A stretch of 64,000 bases of DNA from Aulostomus chinensis (lineage: Eukaryota > Chordata > Actinopteri > Syngnathiformes > Aulostomidae): positions 1-64,000 of the forward strand of contig JBBMOA010000043.1 of NCBI GenBank assembly GCA_037954235.1, read 5' to 3'. Within the stretch, counting starts at the first letter, position 1. Every line of letters starts with the position of its first letter. A model generated the notes under the pieces. The model was not told the origin of the DNA and searched no databases. It saw nothing but the letters and a program-made list of their open reading frames with translations. Positions 1 through 11,837 of the stretch are shown one piece after another. A program made the translations under genes and the position numbers.

Positions 1-60
1 ATAAGCTTGAAGTTAAAGCTTGATTTCAGTGAGTTTTCATCAAAATAACAGGAGTTCTGC
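1..60 (+). repeat. Partial left-edge monomer
   Basis: This is unit positions 129-187 with one extra A (AAAATAACAGG instead of AAAATACAGG), giving 60 bp. It carries an A-to-G change that creates AAGCTT at 3-8, and a second AAGCTT at 16-21 where the usual TTACAGCTTG reads TTAAAGCTTG. The truncation is only the window boundary. Confidence 0.95.
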
Positions 61-1013
61 ATGAAGTGTTCATTTTGGCCTTCTCTCGCTGAGAAAACAC
101 TATTTGTGACCTGTGATACAAAAATGCCATAACTTTTGTTCAAAGTGAGTTTTCAGTCAAGTTTCAACCTGAAAGCATAGAAAGATGCATAAACTTGAAG
201 TTAAGCTTGATTTCAGTGAGTTTTCATCAAAATACAGGAGTTCTGCATGAAGTGTCATTTTGGCCTTCTCTCGCTGAGAAAACACTATTTGTGACCTGTG
301 ATACAAAAATGCCATAACTTTTGTTCAAAGTGAGTTTTCAGTCAAGTTTCAACCTGAAAGCATAGAAAGATGCATAAACTTGAAGTTACAGCTTGATTTC
401 AGTGAGTTTTCATCAAAATACAGGAGTTCTGCATGAAGTGTTCATTTTGGCCTTCTCTCGCTGAGAAAACACTATTTGTGACCTGTGATACAAAAATGCC
501 ATAACTTTTGTTCAAAGTGAGTTTTCAGTCAAGTTTCAACCTGAAAGCATAGAAAGATGCATAAACTTGAAGTTACAGCTTGATTTCAGTGAGTTTTCAT
601 CAAAATACAGGAGTTCTGCATGAAGTGTTCATTTTGGCCTTCTCTCGCTGAGAAAACACTATTTGTGACCTGTGATACAAAAATGCCATAACTTTTGTTC
701 AAAGTGAGTTTTCAGTCAAGTTTCAACCTGAAAGCATAGAAAGATGCATAAACTTGAAGTTACAGCTTGATTTCAGTGAGTTTTCATCAAAATACAGGAG
801 TTCTGCATGAAGTGTTCATTTTGGCCTTCTCTCGCTGAGAAAACACTATTTGTGACCTGTGATACAAAAATGCCATAACTTTTGTTCAAAGTGAGTTTTC
901 AGTCAAGTTTCAACCTGAAAGCATAGAAAGATGCATAAACTTGAAGTTACAGCTTGATTTCAGTGAGTTTTCATCAAAATACAGGAGTTCTGCATGAAGT
1001 GTTCATTTTGGCC

Positions 1014-1028
1014 TTCTCTCGCTGAGAA
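1014..1028 (+). repeat. Small inverted repeat in the reference monomer (unit 21-35)
   Basis: TTCTC at unit 21-25 pairs with GAGAA at 31-35 around a 5-nt loop holding the only CpG of type A. It is conserved in almost every unit, but so is most of the monomer, so conservation alone does not show function. Confidence 0.6.
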
Positions 1029-1076
1029 AACACTATTTGTGACCTGTGATACAAAAATGCCATAACTTTTGTTCAA

Positions 1077-1160
1077 AGTGAGTTTTCAGTCAAGTTTCAA
1101 CCTGAAAGCATAGAAAGATGCATAAACTTGAAGTTACAGCTTGATTTCAGTGAGTTTTCA
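1077..1160 (+). repeat. Internal 12-bp direct repeat in the reference monomer
   Basis: AGTGAGTTTTCA occurs at unit positions 84-95 (1077-1088) and again at 156-167 (1149-1160), 72 bp apart. Both are followed by a similar TCAA (GTCAAG and TCAAAA). In most B units the first copy is altered by A95T. The pair may be a remnant of an older, shorter repeat from which the 187-bp unit grew. Confidence 0.7.
1090..1131 (+). repeat. Dyad symmetry in the reference monomer (unit 97-138)
   Basis: TCAAGTTT at unit 97-104 is the exact reverse complement of AAACTTGA at 131-138. Inside the loop lie TTTCA/TGAAA (102-106 with 110-114, 3-nt loop, overlapping the outer arm) and GCAT/ATGC (115-118 with 125-128). 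Short dyads like this can extrude as cruciforms and have been proposed as a general feature of centromeric satellites lacking CENP-B boxes. A role here is inference. Confidence 0.6.
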
Positions 1161-1741
1161 TCAAAATACAGGAGTTCTGCATGAAGTGTTCATTTTGGCC
1201 TTCTCTCGCTGAGAAAACACTATTTGTGACCTGTGATACAAAAATGCCATAACTTTTGTTCAAAGTGAGTTTTCAGTCAAGTTTCAACCTGAAAGCATAG
1301 AAAGATGCATAAACTTGAAGTTACAGCTTGATTTCAGTGAGTTTTCATCAAAATACAGGAGTTCTGCATGAAGTGTTCATTTTGGCCTTCTCTCGCTGAG
1401 AAAACACTATTTGTGACCTGTGATACAAAAATGCCATAACTTTTGTTCAAAGTGAGTTTTCAGTCAAGTTTCAACCTGAAAGCATAGAAAGATGCATAAA
1501 CTTGAAGTTACAGCTTGATTTCAGTGAGTTTTCATCAAAATACAGGAGTTCTGAATGAAGTGTTCATTTTGGCCTTCTCTCGCTGAGAAAACACTATTTG
1601 TGACCTGTGATACAAAAATGCCATAACTTTTGTTCAAAGTGAGTTTTCAGTCAAGTTTCAACCTGAAAGCATAGAAAGATGCATAAACTTGAAGTTACAG
1701 CTTGATTTCAGTGAGTTTTCATCAAAATACAGGAGTTCTGC

Positions 1742-4700
1742 ATAAAGTGTTCATTTTGGCCTTCTCTCGCTGAGAAAACGCTATTTGTGACCTGCGACAC
1801 AGAACAGCCATAACTTTTGTTCAAAGTGAGTTTTCAGTCAAGTTTCAACCTGAAAGCATAGAAAGATGCATAAACTTGAAGTTACAGCTTGATTTCAGTG
1901 AGTTTTCATCAAAATACAGGAGTTCTGCATGAAGTGTTCATTTTGGCCTTCTCTCGCTGAGAAAACACTATTTGTGACCTGTGATACAAAAATGCCATAA
2001 CTTTTGTTCAAAGTGAGTTTTCAGTCAAGTTTCAACCTGAAAGCATAGAAAGATGCATAAACTTGAAGTTACAGCTTGATTTCAGTGAGTTTTCATCAAA
2101 ATACAGGAGTTCTGCATGAAGTGTCCATTTTGGCCTTCTCTCGCTGAGAAAACACTATTTGTGACCTGTGATACAAAAATGCCATAACTTTTGTTCAAAG
2201 TGAGTTTTCAGTCAAGTTTCAACCTGAAAGCATAGAAAGATGCATAAACTTGAAGTTACAGCTTGATTTCAGTGAGTTTTCATCAAAATACAGGCGTTCT
2301 GCATGAAGTGTTCATTTTGGCCTTCTCTCGCTGAGAAAACACTATTTGTGACCTGTGATACAAAAATGCCATAACTTTTGTTCAAAGTGAGTTTTCAGTC
2401 AAGTTTCAACCTGAAAGCATAGAAAGATGCATAAACTTGAAGTTACAGCTTGATTTCAGTGAGTTTTCATCAAAATACAGGAGTTCTGCATGAAGTGTTC
2501 ATTTTGGCCTTCTCTCGCTGAGAAAACACTATTTGTGACCTGTGATACAAAAATGCCATAACTTTTGTTCAAAGTGAGTTTTCAGTCAAGTTTCAAACTG
2601 AAAGCATAGAAAGATGCATAAACTTGAAGTTACAGCTTGATTTCAGTGAGTTTTCATCAAAATACAGGAGTTCTGCATGAAGTGTTCATTTTGGCCTTCT
2701 CTCGCTGAGAAAACGCTATTTGTGACCTGCGACACAGAACAGCCATAACTTTTGTTCAAAGTGAGTTTTCAGTCAAGTTTCAACCTGAAAGCATACCAAG
2801 ATGCATAAACTTGAAGTTACAGCTTGATTTCAGTGAGTTTTCATCAAAATACAGGAGTTCTGCATGAAGTGTTCATTTTGGCCTTCTCTCGCTGAGAAAA
2901 CACTATTTGTGACCTGTGATACAAAAATGCCATAACTTTTGTTCAAAGTGAGTTTTCAGTCAAGTTTCAACCTGAAAGCATAGAAAGATGCATAAACTTG
3001 AAGTTAAAGCTTGATTTCAGTGAGTTTTCATCAAAATACAGGAGTTCTGCATGAAGTGTTCATTTTGGCCTTCTCTCGCTGAGAAAACACTATTTGTGAC
3101 CTGTGATACAAAAATGCCATAACTTTTGTTCAAAGTTAGTTTTCAGTCAAGTTTCAACCTGAAAGCATAGAAAGATGCATAAACTTGAAGTTACAGCTTG
3201 ATTTCAGTGAGTTTTCATCAAAATACAGGAGTTCTGCATGAAGTGTTCATTTTGGCCTTCTCTCGCTGAGAAAACACTATTTGTGACCTGTGATACAAAA
3301 ATGCCATAACTTTTGTTCAAAGTGAGTTTTCAGTCAAGTTTCAACCTGAAAGCATAGAAAGATGCATAAACTTGAAGTTACAGCTTGATTTCAGTGAGTT
3401 TTCATCAAAATACAGGAGTTCTGCATGAAGTGTTCATTTTGGCCTTCTCTCGCTGAGAAAACACTATTTGTGACCTGTGATACAAAAATGCCATAACTTT
3501 TGTTCAAAGTGAGTTTTCAGTCAAGTTTCAACCTGAAAGCATAGAAAGATGCATAAACTTGAAGTTACAGCTTGATTTCAGTGAGTTTTCATCAAAATAC
3601 AGGAGTTCTGCATGAAGTGTTCATTTTGCCTTCTCTCGCTGAGAAAACGCTATTTGTGACCTGCGACACAGAACAGCCATAACTTTTGTTCAAAGTGAGT
3701 TTTCAGTCAAGTTTCAACCTGAAAGCATAGAAAGATGCATAAACTTGAAGTTACAGCTTGATTTCAGTGAGTTTTCATCAAAATACAGGAGTTCTGCATG
3801 AAGTGTTCATTTTGGCCTTCTCTCGCTGAGAAAACGCTATTTGTGACCTGCGACACAGAACAGCCATAACTTTTGTTCAAAGTGAGTTTTCTGTCAAGTT
3901 TCAACCTGAAAGCATAGAAAGATGCAGAACTTGAAGTTACAGCTTGATTTCAGTGAGTTTTCATCAAAATACAGGAGTTCTGCATGAAGTGTTCATTTTG
4001 GCCTTCTCTCGCTGAGAAAACACTATTTGTGACCTGTGATACAAAAATGCCAAAACTTTTGTTCAAAGAGAGTTTTCAGTCAAGTTTCAACCTGAAAGCA
4101 TAGAAAGATGCATAAACTTGAAGTTACTGCTTGATTTCAGTGAGTTTTCATCAAAATACAGGAGTTCTGCATGAAGTGTTCATTTTGGCCTTCTCTCGCT
4201 GAGAAAACACTATTTGTGACCTGTGATACAAAAATGCCATAACTTTTGTTCCAAGTGAGTTTTCAGTCAAGTTTCAACCTGAAAGCATAGAAAGATGCAT
4301 AAACTTGAAGTTACAGCTTGATTTCAGTGAGTTTTCATCAAAATACAGGAGTTCTGCATGAAGTGTTCATTTTGGCCTTCTCTCGCTGAGAAAACACTAT
4401 TTGTGACCTGTGATACAAAAATGCCATAACTTTTGTTCAAAGTGAGTTTTCAGTCAAGTTTCAACCTGTAAGCATAGAAAGATGCATAAACTTGAAGTTA
4501 CAGCTTGATTTCAGTGAGTTTTCATCAAAATACAGGAGTTCTGCATGAAGTGTTCATTTTGGCCTTCTCTCGCTGAGAAAACACTATTTGTGACCTGTGA
4601 TACAAAAATGCCATAACTTTTGTTCAAAGTGAGTTTTCAGTCAAGTTTCAACCTGAAAGCATAGAAAGATGCAGAAACTTGAAGTTACAGCTTGATTTCA

Positions 4701-7700
4701 GTGAGTTTTCATCAAAATACAGGAGTTCTGCATGAAGAGTTCATTTTGGCCTTCTCTCGCTGAGAAAACACTATTTGTGACCTGTGATACAAAAATGTCA
4801 TAACTTTTGTTCAAAGTGAGTTTTCAGTCAAGTTTCAACCTGAAAGCATAGAAAGATGCATAAACTTGAAGTTACAGCTTGATTTCAGTGAGTTTTCATC
4901 AAAATACAGGAGTTCTGCATGAAGTGTTCATTTTGGCCTTCTCTCGCTGAGAAAACACTATTTGTGACCTGTGATACAAAAATGCCATAACTTTTGTTCA
5001 AAGTGAGTTTTCAGTCAAGTTTCAACCTGAAAGCATAGAAAGATGCATAAACTTGAAGTTACAGCTTGATTTCAGTGAGTTTTCATCAAAATACAGGAGT
5101 TCTGCATGAAGTGTTCATTTTGGCCTTCTCTCACTGAGAAAACGCGATTTGTGACCTGCGACACAGAACAGCCATAACTTTTGTTCAAAGTGAGTTTTCT
5201 GTCAAGTTTCAACCTGAAAGCATAGAAAGATGCATAAACTTGAAGTTACAGCTTGATTTCAGTGAGTTTTCATCAAAATACAGGAGTTCTGCATGAAGTG
5301 TTCATTTTGGCCTTCTCTCGCTGAGAAAACACTATTTGTGACCTGTGATACAAAAATGCCAAAACTTTTGTTCAAAGTGAGTTTTCAGTCAAGTTTCAAC
5401 CTGAAAGCATAGAAAGATGCATAAACTTGAAGTTACTGCTTGATTTCAGTGAGTTTTCATCAAAATACAGGAGTTCTGCATGAAGTGTTCATTTTGGCCT
5501 TCTCTCGCTGAGAAAACACTATTTGTGACCTGTGATACAAAAATGCCATAACTTTTGTTCCAAGTGAGTTTTCAGTCAAGTTTCAACCTGAAAGCATAGA
5601 AAGATGCATAAACTTGAAGTTACAGCTTGATTTCAGTGAGTTTTCATCAAAATACAGGAGTTCTGCATGAAGTGTTCATTTTGGCCTTCTCTCGCTGAGA
5701 AAACACTATTTGTGACCTGTGATACAAAAATGCCATAACTTTTGTTCAAAGTGAGTTTTCAGTCAAGTTTCAACCTAAAAGCATAGAAAGATGCATAAAC
5801 TTGAAGTTAAAGCTTGATTTCAGTGAGTTTTCATCAAAATACAGGAGTTCTGCATGAAGTGTCCATTTTGGCCTTCTCTCGCTGAGAAAACACTATTTGT
5901 GACCTGTGATACAAAAATGCCATAACTTTTGTTCAAAGTGAGTTTTTCAGTCAAGTTTCAACCTGAAAGCATAGAAAGATGCATAAACTTCAAGTTACAG
6001 CTTGATTTCAGTGAGTTTTCATCAAAATACAGGAGTTCTGCATGAAGAGTTCATTTTGGCCTTCTCTCGCTGAGAAAACACTATTTGTGACCTGTGATAC
6101 AAAAATGTCATAACTTTTGTTCAAAGTGAGTTTTCAGTCAAGTTTCAACCTGAAAGCATAGAAAGATGCATAAACTTGAAGTTACAGCTTGATTTCAGTG
6201 AGTTTTCATCAAAATACAGGAGTTCTGCATGAAGTGTTCATTTTGGCCTTCTCTCGCTGAGAAAACGCTATTTGTGACCTGCGACACAGAACAGCCATAA
6301 CTTTTGTTCAAAGTGAGTTTTCAGTCAAGTTTCAACCTTAAAGCATAGAAAGATGCATAAACTTGAAGTTACAGCTTGATTTCAGTGAGTTTTCATCAAA
6401 ATACAGGAGTTCTGCATGAAGTGTTCATTTTGGCCTTCTCTCACTGAGAAAACGCGATTTGTGACCTGCGACACAGAACAGCCATAACTTTTGTTCAAAG
6501 TGAGTTTTCTGTCAAGTTTCAACCTGAAAGCATAGAAAGATGCATAAACTTGAAGTTACAGCTTGATTTCAGTGAGTTTTCATCAAAATACAGGAGTTCT
6601 GCATGAAGTGTTCATTTTGGCCTTCTCTCGCTGAGAAAACACTATTTGTGACCTGTGATACAAAAATGCCAAAACTTTTGTTCAAAGTGAGTTTTCAGTC
6701 AAGTTTCAACCTGAAAGCATAGAAAGATGCATAAACTTGAAGTTACTGCTTGATTTCAGTGAGTTTTCATCAAAATACAGGAGTTCTGCATGAAGTGTTC
6801 ATTTTGGCCTTCTCTCGCTGAGAAAACACTATTTGTGACCTGTGATACAAAAATGCCATAACTTTTGTTCCAAGTGAGTTTTCAGTCAAGTTTCAACCTG
6901 AAAGCATAGAAAGATGCATAAACTTGAAGTTACAGCTTGATTTCAGTGAGTTTTCATCAAAATACAGGAGTTCTGCATGAAGTGTTCATTTTGGCCTTCT
7001 CTCGCTGAGAAAACACTATTTGTGACCTGTGATACAAAAATGCTATAACTTTTGTTCAAAGTGAGTTTTCAGTCAAGTTTCAACCTGAAAGCATAGAAAG
7101 ATGCATAAACTTGAAGTTACAGCTTGATTTCAGTGAGTTTTCATCAAAATACAGGAGTTCTGCATGAAGTGTTCATTTTGGCCTTCTCTCGCTGAGAAAA
7201 CACTATTTGTGACCTGTGATACAAAAATGCCATAACTTTTGTTCAAAGTGAGTTTTCAGTCAAGTTTCAACCTGAAAGCATAGAAAGATGCATAAAGTTG
7301 AAGTTAAAGCTTGATTTCAGTGAGTTTTCATCAAAATACAGGAGTTCTGCATGAAGTGTTCATTTTGGCCTTCTCTCGCTGAGAAAACACTATTTGTGAC
7401 CTGTGATACAAAAATGCCATAACTTTTGTTCAAAGTGAGTTTTCAGTCAAGTTTCAACCTGAAAGCATAGAAAGATGCATAAACTTGAAGTTACAGCTTG
7501 ATTTCAGTGAGTTTTCATCAAAATACAGGAGTTCTGCATGAAGTGTTCATTTTGGCCTTCTCTCGCTGAGAAAACGCTATTTGTGACCTGCGACACAGAA
7601 CAGCCATAACTTTTGTTCAAAGTGAGTTTTCAGTCAAGTTTCAACCTGAAAGCATAGAAAGATGCATAAACTTGAAGTTACAGCTTGATTTCAGTGAGTT

Positions 7701-9406
7701 TTCATCAAAATACAGGAGTTCTGCATGAAGTGTTCATTTTGGCCTTCTCTCGCTGAGAAAACACTATTTGTGACCTGTGATACAAAAATGCCATAACTTT
7801 TGTTCAAAGTGAGTTTTCAGTCAAGTTTCAACCTGAAAGCATAGAAAGATGCATAAACTTGAAGTTACAGCTTGATTTCAGTGAGTTTTCATCAAAATAA
7901 AGGAGTTCTGCATGAAGTGTTCATTTTGGCCTTCTCTCGCTGAGAAAACACTATTTGTGACCTGTGATACAAAAATGCCATAACTTTTGTTCAAAGTGAG
8001 TTTTCAGTCAAGTTTCAACCTGAAAGCATAGAAAGATGCATAAACTTGAAGTTACAGCTTGATTTCAGTGAGTTTTCATCAAAATACAGGAGTTCTGCAT
8101 GAAGTGTTCATTTTGGCCTTCTCTCGCTGAGAAAACACTATTTGTGACCTGTGATACAAAAATGCCATAACTTTTGTTCAAAGTGAGTTTTCAGTCAAGT
8201 TTCAACCTGAAAGCATAGAAAGATGCATAAACTTGAAGTTACAGCTTGATTTCAGTGAGTTTTCATCAAAATACAGGAGTTCTGCATGAAGTGTTCATTT
8301 TGGCCTTCTCTCGCTGAGAAAACACTATTTGTGACCTGCGACACGGAACAGCCATAACTTTTGTTCAAAGTGAGTTTTCAGTCAAGTTTCAACCTGAAAG
8401 CATAGAAAGATGCATAAACTTGAAGTTACAGCTTGATTTCAGTGAGTTTTCATCAAAATACAGGAGTTCTGCATGAAGTGTTCATTTTGGCCTTCTCTCG
8501 CTGAGAAAACGCTATTTGTGACCTGCGACACAGAACAGCCATAACTTTTTTCAAAGTGAGTTTTCAGTCAAGTTTCAACCTGAAAGCATAGAAAGATGCA
8601 TAAACTTGAAGTTACAGCTTGATTTCAGTGAGTTTTCATCAAAATACAGGAGTTCTGCATGAAGTGTTCATTTTGGCCTTCTCTCGCTGAGAAAACGCTA
8701 TTTGTGACCTGTGACACAGAACAGCCATAACTTTTGTTCAAAGTGAGTTTTCTGTCAAGTTTCAACCTGAAAGCATAGAAAGATGCATAAACTTGAAGTT
8801 ACAGCTTGATTTCAGTGAGTTTTCATCAAAATACAGGAGTTCTGCATGAAGTGTTCATTTTGGCCTTCTCTCGCTGAGAAAACGCTATTTGTGACCTGCG
8901 ACACAGAACAGCCATAACTTTTGTTCAAAGTGAGTTTTCAGTCAAGTTTCAACCTGAAAGCATAGAAAGATGCATAAACTTGAAGTTACAGCTTGATTTC
9001 AGTGAGTTTTCATCAAAATACAGGAGTTCTGCATGAAGTGTTCATTTTGGCCTTCTCTCGCTGAGAAAACACTATTTGTGACCTGTGATACAAAAATGCC
9101 ATAACTTTTGTTCAAAGTGAGTTTTCAGTCAAGTTTCAACCTAAAAGCATAGAAAGATGCATAAACTTGAAGTTACAGCTTGATTTCAGTGAGTTTTCAT
9201 CAAAATACAGGAGTTCTGCATGAAGTGTCCATTTTGGCCTTCTCTCGCTGAGAAAACACTATTTGTGACCTGTGATACAAAAATGCCATAACTTTTGTTC
9301 AAAGTGAGTTTTCAGTCAAGTTTCAACCTGAAAGCATAGAAAGATGCATAAACTTGAAGTTACAGCTTGATTTCAGTGAGTTTTCATCAAAATACAGGAG
9401 TTCTGC
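1742..9406 (+). repeat. Large segmental duplication, copy 1 (41 monomers)
   Basis: Forty-one units whose private variants reappear in the same order at 11090-19129. Shared markers include GTCCATTTT (2123), CAGGCG (2291), TTTCAAACTG (2591), ATACCAAG (2793), CCAAAAC (4050, 5359, 6669), TTACTGC, TTCCAAGTG, CTATAAC (7043), ATAAAGTTGAAG (7292), GACACGGAAC (hybrid unit 8286) and the G-less ACTTTTTTCAAAG near 8545. For most of the left half the offset is 9348-9350 bp, which is 50 monomers. It rises to 51 and then 52 monomers to the right. Type B units start at 1742, 2677, 3612, 3798, 5106, 6229, 6416, 7538, 8473, 8659 and 8846. Inside the copy, a block beginning with B units 3798, 5106 and 6416 recurs every 7 monomers. 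Confidence 0.9.
8286..8472 (+). repeat. A/B mosaic monomer
   Basis: Type A at position 39 (AAAACACTATT) but type B from 54 onward (TGCGACACGGAACAGCC, with a private A62G), returning to A95. The same mosaic with the same private G is at 18009, its partner in the large duplication, so the mosaic predates that duplication. Confidence 0.85.
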
Positions 9407-11089
9407 ATGAAGTGTTCATTTTGGCCTTCTCTCGCTGAGAAAACACTATTTGTGACCTGTGATACAAAAATGCCATAACTTTTGTTCAAAGTGAGTTTTC
9501 AGTCAAGTTTCAACCTGAAAGCATAGAAAGATGCATAAACTTGAAGTTACAGCTTGATTTCAGTGAGTTTTCATCAAAATACAGGAGTTCTGCATGAAGT
9601 GTTCATTTTGGCCTTCTCTCGCTGAGAAAACACTATTTGTGACCTGTGATACAAAAATGCCATAACTTTTGTTCAAAGTGAGTTTTTAGTCAAGTTTCAA
9701 CCTGAAAGCATAGAAAGATGCATAAACTTGAAGTTACAGCTTGATTTCAGTGAGTTTTCATCAAAATACAGGAGTTCTGCATGAAGTGTTCATTTTGGCC
9801 TTCTCTCGCTGAGAAAACACTATTTGTGACCTGTGATACAAAAATGCCATAACTTTTGTTCAAAGTGAGTTTTCAGTCAAGTTTCAACCTGAAAGCATAG
9901 AAAGATGCATAAACTTGAAGTTACAGCTTGATTTCAGTGAGTTTTCATCAAAATACAGGAGTTCTGCATGAAGTGTTCATTTTGGCCTTCTCTCGCTGAG
10001 AAAACGCTATTTGTGACCTGCGACACAGAACAGCCATAACTTTTGTTCAAAGTGAGTTTTCTGTCAAGTTTCAACCTGAAAGCATAGAAAGATGCATAAA
10101 CTTGAAGTTACAGCTTGATTTCAGTGAGTTTTCATCAAAATACAGGAGTTCTGCATGAAGTGTTCATTTTGGCCTTCTCTCGCTGAGAAAACGCTATTTG
10201 TGACCTGCGACACAGAACAGCCATAACTTTTGTTCAAAGTGAGTTTTCTGTCAAGTTTCAACCTGAAAGCATAGAAAGATGCATAAACTTGAAGTTACAG
10301 CTTGATTTCAGTGAGTTTTCATCAAAATACAGGAGTTCTGCATGAAGTGTTCATTTTGGCCTTCTCTCGCTGAGAAAACGCTATTTGTGACCTGCGACAC
10401 AGAACAGCCATAACTTTTGTTCAAAGTGAGTTTTCAGTCAAGTTTCAACCTGAAAGCATAGAAAGATGCATAAACTTGAAGTTACAGCTTGATTTCAGTG
10501 AGTTTTCATCAAAATAAAGGAGTTCTGCATGAAGTGTTCATTTTGGCCTTCTCTCGCTGAGAAAACACTATTTGTGACCTGTGATACAAAAATGCCATAA
10601 CTTTTGTTCAAAGTGAGTTTTCAGTCAAGTTTCAACCTGAAAGCATAGAAAGATGCATAAACTTGAAGTTACAGCTTGATTTCAGTGAGTTTTCATCAAA
10701 ATACAGGAGTTCTGCATGAAGTGTCCATTTTGGCCTTCTCTCGCTGAGAAAACACTATTTGTGACCTGTGATACAAAAATGCCATAACTTTTGTTCAAAG
10801 TGAGTTTTCAGTCAAGTTTCAACCTGAAAGCATAGAAAGATGCATAAACTTGAAGTTACAGCTTGATTTCAGTGAGTTTTCATCAAAATACAGGCGTTCT
10901 GCATGAAGTGTTCATTTTGGCCTTCTCTCGCTGAGAAAACACTATTTGTGACCTGTGATACAAAAATGCCATAACTTTTGTTCAAAGTGAGTTTTCAGTC
11001 AAGTTTCAACCTGAAAGCATAGAAAGATGCATAAACTTGAAGTTACAGCTTGATTTCAGTGAGTTTTCATCAAAATACAGGAGTTCTGC
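9407..11089 (+). repeat. Linker between the two large duplication copies
   Basis: Nine units: three type A, then three consecutive type B units (9968, 10155, 10342), the only run of three full B units I see outside 8473-9032, then three type A units. One type A unit has GTTTTTAGTC near 9680. The last four units (10342-11089) form the left half of a 4-monomer tandem duplication described separately. Confidence 0.85.
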
Positions 11090-11837
11090 ATGAAGTGTTC
11101 ATTTTGGCCTTCTCTCGCTGAGAAAACGCTATTTGTGACCTGCGACACAGAACAGCCATAACTTTTGTTCAAAGTGAGTTTTCAGTCAAGTTTCAACCTG
11201 AAAGCATAGAAAGATGCATAAACTTGAAGTTACAGCTTGATTTCAGTGAGTTTTCATCAAAATAAAGGAGTTCTGCATGAAGTGTTCATTTTGGCCTTCT
11301 CTCGCTGAGAAAACACTATTTGTGACCTGTGATACAAAAATGCCATAACTTTTGTTCAAAGTGAGTTTTCAGTCAAGTTTCAACCTGAAAGCATAGAAAG
11401 ATGCATAAACTTGAAGTTACAGCTTGATTTCAGTGAGTTTTCATCAAAATACAGGAGTTCTGCATGAAGTGTCCATTTTGGCCTTCTCTCGCTGAGAAAA
11501 CACTATTTGTGACCTGTGATACAAAAATGCCATAACTTTTGTTCAAAGTGAGTTTTCAGTCAAGTTTCAACCTGAAAGCATAGAAAGATGCATAAACTTG
11601 AAGTTACAGCTTGATTTCAGTGAGTTTTCATCAAAATACAGGCGTTCTGCATGAAGTGTTCATTTTGGCCTTCTCTCGCTGAGAAAACACTATTTGTGAC
11701 CTGTGATACAAAAATGCCATAACTTTTGTTCAAAGTGAGTTTTCAGTCAAGTTTCAACCTGAAAGCATAGAAAGATGCATAAACTTGAAGTTACAGCTTG
11801 ATTTCAGTGAGTTTTCATCAAAATACAGGAGTTCTGC
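10342..11837 (+). repeat. 4-monomer (748-bp) tandem duplication
   Basis: Two adjacent 748-bp blocks, 10342-11089 and 11090-11837, carry the same ordered markers: a type B unit, AATAAAGGAG (10514 and 11262), GTCCATTTT (10723 and 11471) and CAGGCG (10891 and 11639). The second block overlaps the start of duplication copy 2. Copy 1 has the B, GTCCAT and CAGGCG markers but not AATAAAGG at the equivalent place near 1914. Confidence 0.88.

Larger units (their letters stand above)
994..1180 (+). repeat. Reference type A monomer
   Basis: A clean 187-bp example of the majority unit. Diagnostic positions are A39, T54, T57, A61, A64, T65 and A95: the unit reads AAAACACTATTTGTGACC, then TGTGATACAAAAATGCC, then GTTTTCAGTC. 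It has 67 G or C bases out of 187 and a single CpG, at unit positions 27-28. Translating from its ATG gives only 23 codons before a TAA in GCCATAAC, so the ATG has no coding meaning. Confidence 0.97.
61..1741 (+). repeat. Left domain: nine type A monomers
   Basis: Nine consecutive type A units with very few differences. The first two are 186 bp long: one lost a base in GTTAAGCTTG near 205 and the next lost a T in GTGTCATTTT near 255. The unit beginning near 1555 starts AATGAAG from a C-to-A change in CTGCATG. No type B unit is present. I see nothing else in this stretch. Confidence 0.9.
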
